64,000 nucleotides of DNA from Pyrenochaeta sp. MPI-SDFR-AT-0127 (taxonomy: Eukaryota; Ascomycota; Dothideomycetes; Pleosporales; Cucurbitariaceae): NCBI GenBank assembly GCA_020747015.1, contig JAGTJM010000002.1, positions 992,001-1,056,000 of the forward strand, read 5' to 3'. Under the pieces are notes generated by a model. The model was given only the letters and a program-made list of their open reading frames with translations. It was not told where the DNA came from and ran no database searches. Position numbers and translations under genes: made by a program. Of this stretch, positions 55,851 through 64,000 are shown piece after piece (positions within the stretch are counted from its first letter, which is position 1; every line of letters begins with the position of its first letter).

Positions 55851-58298
55851 TCATCGGCTCAGGATACTGTCTACACTTGGCTTCACAATGGGCATGAAGC
55901 CTTCCGTAAGCGGGACGTAGAGCGCTTTCTTGATGCCAAGCTCTGTACCAATATAATACAATATACTATTGATCCATTCTCTAGTAGCTGCTATGTCGAT
56001 CTTCTTCGGTTTGGTGATGTTAAAGTCAAGTGTAGGTAGATTGACCGGACAGTCGAAGGGATGTGTAGGGCTGGAATCGAAGACATGGTTTTTACTCTTC
56101 ATGAATGTAAAGGCTAGTGGCGGCGTGGTAGATTGAATGATGTTTGGTGTTTCGCAATGTTGCTGTGGGTCAATTCCAGGCGTAGGTGGCAAATTTGGGA
56201 AGCCGGTCCATAACGTAGCTGGAGCTGAAACACTGTTGAATGCCAGGGCTATATGCTGCGGAGACATATCGAATGATACTGGGTCGTTATGTGGAATTTC
56301 AGAGGCTCTGGAGAATGCTGGTTCTCGTGGCGAATCGTGAACAGTGCTGGGGGGGCTGTTCGGAGCATGCAAATCTGGCACTAGACCGGATCCAAGAACA
56401 GCGTCCATGGTGCCCAACGCCCACAGACAGACATATCCTCGTATACCGGCTACATCTTCACACGACTTTGAGTACATCGGAACGGTGAAATTGCCTAAGA
56501 TCGCGGAGCAACTTTTCTCGATTATATTGACCATATGGACCGTGGCGAAAGAATGACGGACCCGAAGTGCCATGTTATCTAGGCCGATTATGTCGAAGTC
56601 GTTTGATGCCGAAGGAAAAGCTGTTCCATTATGCATCATATCCATCTGAAAAATCAAGGGATCTGGTTCTGGGAGTCTGAACATCCAATTGAGCATTTCG
56701 AGTATATCGCGCAACAGAAAGATTCGAGTTGTCCGATAGAACCCCCAGATCCAACACATCTTTAGATTCGAATACGAGTGAATCTCCTCAGGCGCCCCTC
56801 TGCTTCCGAGCACCAACTTTTGCCACTTTGCATCGTAAGTTGAACGTGTTTCGGGTATGTTAGGTTCCATTTGGTACCTCCACGCAGCTGGAATGGTGGT
56901 CTCCCACGCCTGAAATTCGCCATCCAGATCAAGAGCCGTTTGCAAAAGCTCTTGCAAATCCAGACGACATGTAGGAGGGTTGTCACTTTGCTTGACCTCA
57001 TGCCATTTGGCATGTAGCATTGCTTCCCTCCAGATTAAGTTGATAACGAAGACATTTGAGTTGCTGTAGATTTTAGGTAGATACTGCTGAGCGCAGACAA
57101 CATCTCTCATAGGCGGTGGCGGTCGTTTTCCAGCTTGTAAATTTCCGAGAAGCTGTTGCCAGAAGATCAGCTGTGGGTGCTGGTTAACACACTGATCAGG
57201 AAAAGGGATGTTACCATCTGGGTGTACGCCACCTCATAAATCTTTGCGGCAACTGGATCGCTATAGTATTGCTCAATAGAACGTAGCTGAAGCAGGGCAT
57301 TCGCGCCGTCTTGATGCGCATTGAACGCACCATTGCGTTGTTGAGTGGTGAGTTTCTAGACAGTATGTGTTAGGAACTACCTCAAGTGTGTAGGAAGCCG
57401 TGCAAACCTCGTAGACGCCCATAAGATATACAGAGCACAAGGCTTCATTCGTGGCTGCTAACTTCTTGTCTGCGATGGCTTTTGATAGCAATGTGAATGC
57501 CTTTCCTAAGCAATCCTCTGCCAGTGCTTTGGCTTGTGGGGCATTACATCGATTGTCAAAGTTGATGTAGGCGACAGCATTCACGACGGTTGCTATGCAA
57601 GAATCTTCAGCGGCCTTTTGATACAAAGTCGGAATGAAAGTCCAGAGAGCATCCGAGGGTTCTTCTGGTAACCTGTTTGGAGACTGGGGAGACACGAAGT
57701 CATAAATGAACCGTTCGTAAGCTAAGCGGCGAAGATCTGGGTTGACTGGAGGGGCCATGGTCAGATTGTCAAGGATCAATGTAGATGCGGCTCCGTTGAA
57801 TATATGGTAAGTTGGGTCATACTCGAAATTATTCAGCAGGGACTGATGACTATTATGGCTGTCGCTGATTGAACGCTGGTGCCTCCTGCTGGAGGGCGAT
57901 GACTTGTCGCATGAAGGATATTTCCTACTAGCGAGACTCTCGCTGAGCGTACGTTGATGTGATTTTGACCTCTTTCTCCACGATTCCTCAGCTCTTTGGG
58001 CAGCAAATGCAGTCTGGTTTCGGAAGAGCAAGTCTGCTTGATCCCGATACCTGCAGTTGTATTTCGATTTGTTGCATCGACTGCAGACCGGTTTTGCCTC
58101 ATCGCACTGTTTGGAAGGGTCAACATAACATCCTAACATAAGCCATGTAGATTGATAACCGATTTAGTTTTACAGAAGAATTCCAATCGACGTGTAGGCT
58201 GGGCTCAAAGTAAACTTGGATCATATGATTACCTTCACTTTCCGTGCCCGACAGGGCTCACAACCTTTGCTGGGTCGTCCACGATAGGATGTGCCCAT
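55851..58298 (-). CDS. Zn2Cys6 fungal transcription factor
   Basis: Exons 58298-58233, 58106-57408, 57355-57215 and 57170-55851 give 741 residues. The binuclear zinc cluster is split by the first intron: GCEPCRARKVK on exon one and CDEAKPVCSRCNKSKYNC on exon two together give the C-x2-C-x6-C-x6-C-x2-C-x6-C pattern. A basic linker (SWRKRSKSHQRTLSES) follows. The long middle region (FIYDFVSPQ...LWTFIPTLYQKA...LAEDCLGKAFTLLSKAI) resembles the fungal-specific regulatory domain. The 126-nt intron between the second and third cysteines is a common site in this family. Target genes cannot be predicted. It neighbours an acyl-CoA oxidase across 2.7 kb, but no binding-site evidence links them. Confidence 0.9.
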
Positions 58299-61021
58299 CC
58301 TTTTCAAAAGGACAACAGACGGGGCGACCAAGCAAGACGTAAGTTTCAGGTCGTATCGATCAAAGGTCAAAGGCAAGGTGGTATTGAAAGAGAGGAACGA
58401 TGCATCTAAGCTGAGCTTCACCAGAGAATATTATATCACAAAACTCCCAGCTTGGCTGCCAGACTTTGCCTTCGGTTGTTGTGTTGCGCAGCTTGCTTGA
58501 TCCAGGATCTCTTGAGTCGAGACGGGCCGATGAACCTTCATGTGTGGTATCGCGATGCTGTTACTCCACACATGCACACAGTCGAGGGCTTAACTTCATC
58601 TACCTGACGGAACTAGACCCATACAGATTGTCTGGAAACAAGCATCGCAGTGTTGTAAGCCGGAGACATACCGGCGCAAACCCGGCGAAACGGCCTCGCA
58701 TGGCCAAAGTGTACATATGTTCATGCATTCATGACGGCAATTGATGTTTCGCTGCTGCTATTTCGGGGGCTAGGAAAACGTCTTGGCTCGCCACGGCACC
58801 CAAGACTTCCGCGACAGCTGCAACAAAGCACCAAACTTCTGGCTTCGAGTGCGTTTCGAGACATGCTGGAACGATCCTTGACATCCTAATCTGTGACCTG
58901 TCAGGTTATCCCACTCTGGTTCATGTCAATGTGAGCCCAACCATCGTTCCCGCAGTAATCTTCCTAAGCCGCGCGACATTGTTGCCCCTTGACAGCCAAT
59001 TACATGAAGAAGGAAGAAGTCGTTCTTACTCAAGGCCTGAAAACTACGTGCAGGTATTGAGGATACCTTGTCTTCATTCTTTACTCTTCAAGCGCCGAAA
59101 TAAAACATGCATGCAGCCACCAAGCTTGTTTCAACGGCCCGCAGCAAGAAAATGAAGCTGTAAAGCACTCAATCATGGAGCAACACCCAGGTTCCCGGAA
59201 GACGGAACAATGTTCACTTGGATTGATTTTGGATTACCCAGAGCCGCAAGATTGTTTCCCAAGAGCCGCCCAGCGTTCCTGTTCGTGCACGGCATTGGTA
59301 GCCGGGCATCATGCCCACCGGAATATGCCGATACTCAGCGTAGCATTGGAGTTTCGTGTCTTCGATCTCGGGCAGGCCTCATTCAGTTAGTCACGGCATC
59401 CCAAGTCCGAGGTGAGGGTGAACACAAAGCGCTTTGATTGAGCCAATGACTCGAACTGACAAGAATATGTATACTATTCAAACAAAGATCTAGTAACGAG
59501 CATGCACCCCACACGCTATCTACACCGGATTTACAAGTCTGTTCAGGTGTTCAACAGCCCCTCTACAAAGCATTGGCCATCCACAACAAAGTCAAATCAA
59601 GCTCTGTGCTAGCATGGGTTCATGTGGTCAATTTCATCAATCTAAAGAGACAGGTGTCCCTGGTTACTGTTTTTGTGTGATCCTCGGAATCATCGACCTA
59701 AAGCCAAGCTCTTCCATATTTCACTAATATATTCTTAGACATCGGGGAAGCGGAAATATGTCCGTGGTCAATCAGCAATCTGCTCCTGCTCCTGCGCTTT
59801 TTCCATACCGCGACAGTTAACGAAACATTTATCTCCATCGAGTAGTTTCATACCCCGCTCCCGATCATCATCGTCGCTGGCTCCTAATATGTCAAGTCGC
59901 GCAACTGGGCGTAAACCTTCTCGTTTGCTTTGTGCCAAGTCACAAACTGAAGATTTTTTTAATTCGTGTTTTGCCAGCTTCATACACGTGGCACATGGCG
60001 TTGGCTGGCGCACCTTGACTCATCTCGTCCACATGGCTTCCCAAACCTCGAGAGATTTCTAGAGAACTCGATAGCAGCCAGCATGACAAGACAAACCGAG
60101 ACACCATACGACCCATGTAAATGAATATTGAGATGGGCGATCTGCAACTCTGATGCTTCCAAAACGCCTAGAGGCATTCAAGATACCATTTGGGCTGCCT
60201 CTTGGTAATTCACTATTTGTGGACTCGTGATTCTTGATGCGCATGGAAACAGTGCTAAGATATGTTCCCTACGGAACAGTTACGCTTTGTAGAAGAGCCC
60301 TATGAAGAAACAATGGACAAATTGAAGACTCTCAGTTCCTATTTCTACACTTGTTTCAAACAATCGGGTCAAATGTTGGACAATAGGGCATTACTGTGAC
60401 AACAGCACTGAATTGTTCGTCCACGCGGTTTTTATTTTTCTTTCACGTAGTGCTCCCAAACTCTTGTGGCATGATGATATCTCACAGCTCAAGATTTGTT
60501 TTTTTTTGATTAGGTATTCGAGACTCTGGAAGTCAATGAGACTCGAGTTCCAATCTGCCATGTTCCTGCATGCATCCCTGACGCAACAAAAGCGAAGGCG
60601 AATTCGCATTCACGCAACAGAAGGGCCTTAATCTCCACGAATATCGGAGTGCCGAGAGAATGATCTATGGTGTTGGCCTCAGTTCACTTGGACAAACTTC
60701 AAGATCGTAGTACTGTGTGCTGGGTGGAGGTAGATCGAGGGCTCACGACCATGCTTGTACTTTTCCTCGCCTACGGCTTGCAGTGATCGAACAAGGCGAA
60801 GTGAGTATGCTGTACTTCTGGAAGGCTACATGCTTTCGAATGAGAGGGGTTGCAATCTGTTGTATTGCTTACTTTCTCTCGTGCCGATATCACTGTTCAT
60901 GGATCATTAAGTGAACGTGGTGCCTTTTGGCCGATCTAGGAATGCTTTGGTGGAAGGAAAGGCATAAGAGCTGATGTCACTGGTAGCGTCAAAGTTACCG
61001 CGACAAATTAGTTTCCGGAGC
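58299..61021. other. Longest gene-poor stretch in the ordinary DNA
   Basis: About 2.7 kb between the transcription factor start and the second acyl-CoA oxidase stop. No frame has domains, convincing splice structure or family resemblance. The 81-codon minus-strand frame at 59768-60013 has several Cys and an acidic patch but no support. Composition is normal, not RIP-like. Confidence 0.5.
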
Positions 61022-63294
61022 CTATAGCTTTGCCAACAGATGTCTTCCTCCATCTCCACTCCCAAGTACGATCTCTTCACTCTGCCAATCTGGATTGAAG
61101 GTTACCTTATTCAGTGGATTTCGTCGATGCGCCATATCAAACAATTCTTCATACACCTTGCCGTCGTAACGTCCCAGCGCACTATCTAAGAGCCAATCGG
61201 GTATCGACCACGCATCTACTAACTTAACAGCATGCGGTCGCAGTTCGCGCATCAAGTCTAATATTAGGGGTTGTAAACCGTAGATAGAATCGATGGAAAC
61301 AGCCGTAGTCATACTAAACTGTGCTGCCGAGGCTTCGAGTGTGTAAAGCGCGTAAAGGCGGAAACAAGACTGGAGGACTTCTAATGTTGGACTGACAAGT
61401 GGAGAATTGGAGGAACTGATGGCGTTGTAGAAGTTTGTGACAAGAATTTGCTCCGAATAGGCTCGCGAAAGGTTGTGCAGCTGTATCATCAGCTTCGTCC
61501 ACGGCGTGCGTTCCACAATTCGTGCTTGGTATGCACGATATGATAGGTCTGCAGCGCGCCATTGGTAAATATCGACAATAGCCAGGTCATTTACTTGTCC
61601 ATTGGATTCTACGGCTCCCTGTGGGATTCTATGACCCCTATTCTTTAGATAGAATTGGAACAGCTCATCGGTTGGATCTTTTGGTGGCGCAGTTGGGTCT
61701 TTGACAGCTTCAGTCATCTTGTTGATAAGATATGCGGCAACTTGTTGTGTGATCATCCAGTTATCTCCTTCAACAGTTGGTTTTGAAAGATAGTCCGAGT
61801 TCAGTCCCACGAGGCCACTTCCGCCGCCGAAGCCGTGACCGCCCATAGCGCGCCGACAAGTCTCGATTCCATCAGCGGCAAGCATCGTGCATAAGCTCTT
61901 CAACCCTGAACTCGCGCTGTGTAACTCCGCTAATGGACCAAAGTCTCCTTTCTCAATGGTCTGCCGACTCTGGTGGTAAAGGTTGTACATATATTCCCCA
62001 GTGTAATGCAAGGCAAAGGTAGTGGCGAGCAAGGGTAAAATGCGGATCTGCACAGTCGGGTAATCGAGGACTTTCATCTCTTCAGCGCTCTCAATGTTTG
62101 AATCACGGTCTTTGAACTGCCTCCTAACGCAGCAATACCTTACTGCAACCGTAACAGCCCGAGCTAAGACCAGCCTTGCGTGCATGATGATCTGACCCCT
62201 CACAAATGTTAAGCTGCCATAAACAACGGCAGGGTGTCCCGTCCTGACAAACGTCCCTAGCTTGTCAGAAACCTCGGCATAACGTGATAACATGGCCGAT
62301 TTGGGAACCCGAAAGTGATTGAATAACATGTATCCGTTATCCATAGACGCGTACCCATACTTCGGGCCGATGTCGCCAACGGCTATACCTGGAAGCGGCT
62401 GGTGCGTCTTTTTGTCTCGGATTTGCAAAATAAAAGTTTGCGGGCCGTGGCTAACGTATTCAATTGGGTCATCTGTCCTGGGCGGATCGGAAGTTCCTTC
62501 CTTTGGCAAAAGTAATTGTGCGACCACGATCTGCATTACATAGCGTTAGCACACGAGATGATTGAGTAGGTTCAATTATTAGAGTTCTGAAAAAGGGTGA
62601 CACAGGAAGGATGGTATGTGGCGTACAGCATGTGTCGCAGTCCTGCCCATGGAGCCGTTCCACCATTTGCTCGCCGTCAGATACGGACTATGGATCTCAA
62701 ACTCTTTCTTGACCGGGTCCCACCTTGCTGTCGTCTCGAGACCTCGTACGTTACTTCCATGGCCGAGCTCTGTTTGCGCGTAGCAACCAATGATGTCGTA
62801 GCTGAGGATCTTAGGCATCCAATACTTTACTTGTTCTTCTGAGGCTTGCTCGCGTACCGTCGTTACTGCATAATGGCCATGTCAGCTCCGGTGTCCATGT
62901 GACACGAACCTGCATGCCATATCGACTTTCAATTCTACTCACCGAACATGCTCATGTGCAGGAAATATGGGCTCATTTCATCGTTCAGATACTCTGCCAT
63001 TCGATAATCTTCGTGATCCCAGCCCTCTCTTTTGATCAGTCGCTGAATAGCCTTCGCCCTGGCTAAGCCCAAATGGAATCTTTCCGGCCGTGATAGATTT
63101 AGCTGCTGGTCTTTCTTGAAAATCTTCTCCTTCGTCAAGACGTTGAGTACCTTGACCTGCCGCTCAAGAAAGCCATCACGGCCTAAAAGGTGCTTGGCAA
63201 GTTGAGAAACGTCAATGGCTGAGCTGTCACGCTCAGTCTGGAGTATTGCTGTGCCGTCGTGGGCCGGCAGGAGATGATCGGTGAAGTCTGCCAT
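61022..63294 (-). CDS. Peroxisomal acyl-CoA oxidase (second copy)
   Basis: Exons 63294-62943, 62865-62627 and 62530-61022 give 699 residues. The N-terminus is MADFTDHLLPAHDGTAILQTERD. The oxidase signature GCYAQTELGHGSNVRGLETTARW is followed by TASKWWNGSMGRTATHAIVVAQL (made by the 96-nt intron), FAD-side GPKYGYASMDNGYMLFNHF, GGHGFGGGSGL and PTVEGDNWMITQQVAAYLINKM. The last residues HLLAKL end in AKL, an acceptable type 1 peroxisomal signal. It shares architecture with the first copy at 10160 but the two differ throughout, so this is an old paralogue pair with possible chain-length division of labour (inference). The first introns of the two genes sit after the equivalent SMF residues, in different phases. 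An in-frame upstream extension was not used. Confidence 0.94.
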
Positions 63295-64000
63295 CGTGGG
63301 ATTGGTCGGATCGCAGATGAGCGAAGATGCCAAACAAAGCGCGATGCAGGTCGCGTACAGCGAAGCGAGCAAACGTTATCAAAACGATTATGCCTGTCAG
63401 AGCTGCTGCGGGCTACGGATACCTCACAATAACGGGATGTGAAGCTGAAGAAGAGCCAACCGGCAATAACACGGAAGATGATGATCGGGAACTCTAGCCT
63501 CGGCACATGCAAGCTCTTGTTCTAGCCAGTGTGTTTTGTGCAGAGTTGTTGATAATGCGCGTCACAATGCGGGGTGTGATTGGTGTCTCGATGCGGGATC
63601 ATAGGGCAATTTTCGGCATCTCGCGTATCTGGAAACAGAAGAGCATGCTTCCTCATCCACGACATTTGTTTCATGATTTATTGGTTCTAGTGTGATACTT
63701 GCGTTGTACTTGCAGGTGTGATGCTTATACTGAGCGATCAAAGTGCAATGAAGAATAAAAAAGAATAATGGAGTGGTACAACGGCTGGGCGGCCCACTCG
63801 CGCAGGTAGAAGATCAAACCATTTTTAGATGCAAAACAAGAAAGGACCCCTTGAGATAGGAAATGTTGTGCTTTTGGTACCAAAACAGATACCTCCCAAA
63901 AAAAAAAACAGCTAGTTGTACAGGATATCAGATGTCCAAACCCAAGTCGTGATTAGAGAAAAACATAATAATGAAGATAAACGCCGGGTAATTATACGCA
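63295..64000. other. Promoter side of the second acyl-CoA oxidase and window edge
   Basis: No gene is visible in the last 700 bases. An A-run of about ten occurs at 63898-63908. The window ends in non-coding sequence. Confidence 0.5.

Noticed and set aside
59768..60013. 81-codon minus-strand frame with several Cys
   Set aside because: Considered as a small secreted or zinc-binding protein, but it has no leader, no regular Cys spacing and no supporting neighbour.
10160..63294. The window as a secondary-metabolite gene cluster
   Set aside because: No polyketide synthase, peptide synthetase, terpene cyclase or cytochrome P450 is present; most genes are housekeeping.
1..64000. tRNA, rRNA and CRISPR arrays
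   Set aside because: GTTCGA-type B-box matches (for example near 5381, 44613, 51789 and 55194) lack a partner A-box and a cloverleaf. No rRNA-like or spaced-repeat arrays were seen.

Overview
This is a nuclear segment from a filamentous ascomycete, most likely Dothideomycetes/Pleosporales. Genes are interrupted by many 45-100 nt GT-AG introns with CTAAC-like branch sites. The left edge is extremely AT-rich, with almost no CpA/TpG, which is the footprint of repeat-induced point mutation (RIP). The protein set is that of Pezizomycotina. The class assignment is inferred from protein style and is not proven here.

Layout. Positions 1-4746 are RIP-degraded repeat DNA. Inside it lies an undamaged, GC-balanced 645-bp element (843-1487) with two 197-bp terminal direct repeats, TG...CA ends, a polypurine tract and a 5-bp target-site duplication. 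This is a miniature LTR retrotransposon (TRIM-like) and the most novel object in the window. From 4747 onward the DNA is ordinary gene space: MPP10 (-), a PDI-like protein (-) divergent from a prolyl 4-hydroxylase (+), a peroxisomal acyl-CoA oxidase (-), a PP2C phosphatase (+), a membrane protein (-), LST8 (+), BUD6 (-), PBP1/ataxin-2 (+), an inositol/sugar transporter (+), a small P-loop kinase (-), glucosidase I (+), PAB2 (+), UBC9 (-), PEX19 (+, apparent frameshift), an unknown nuclear-type protein (-), two rhodopsin-fold (Pth11-like) membrane proteins (-), an Alba-domain protein (-), NAA10/ARD1 (+), an unknown protein (-), ethanolamine-phosphate cytidylyltransferase (+), a Zn2Cys6 transcription factor (-) and a second peroxisomal acyl-CoA oxidase (-).

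Functional threads. Peroxisomal beta-oxidation and biogenesis recur: two acyl-CoA oxidases with SKL/AKL tails, and PEX19 with a CaaX tail. The ER/secretory pathway recurs too: PDI-like protein, prolyl 4-hydroxylase, glucosidase I, phosphatidylethanolamine synthesis. Several genes are head-to-head pairs sharing one intergenic region (PDI-like/P4H, ACOX/PP2C, BUD6/PBP1, kinase/glucosidase I, UBC9/PEX19, Alba/NAA10, 51255 gene/ECT1). No tRNA, rRNA or CRISPR array was recognised.

Exon models were built by reading splice signals and checking frame closure by hand. Lengths given are for those models. Start codons of the transporter, the PDI-like gene and the prolyl hydroxylase are the least certain.
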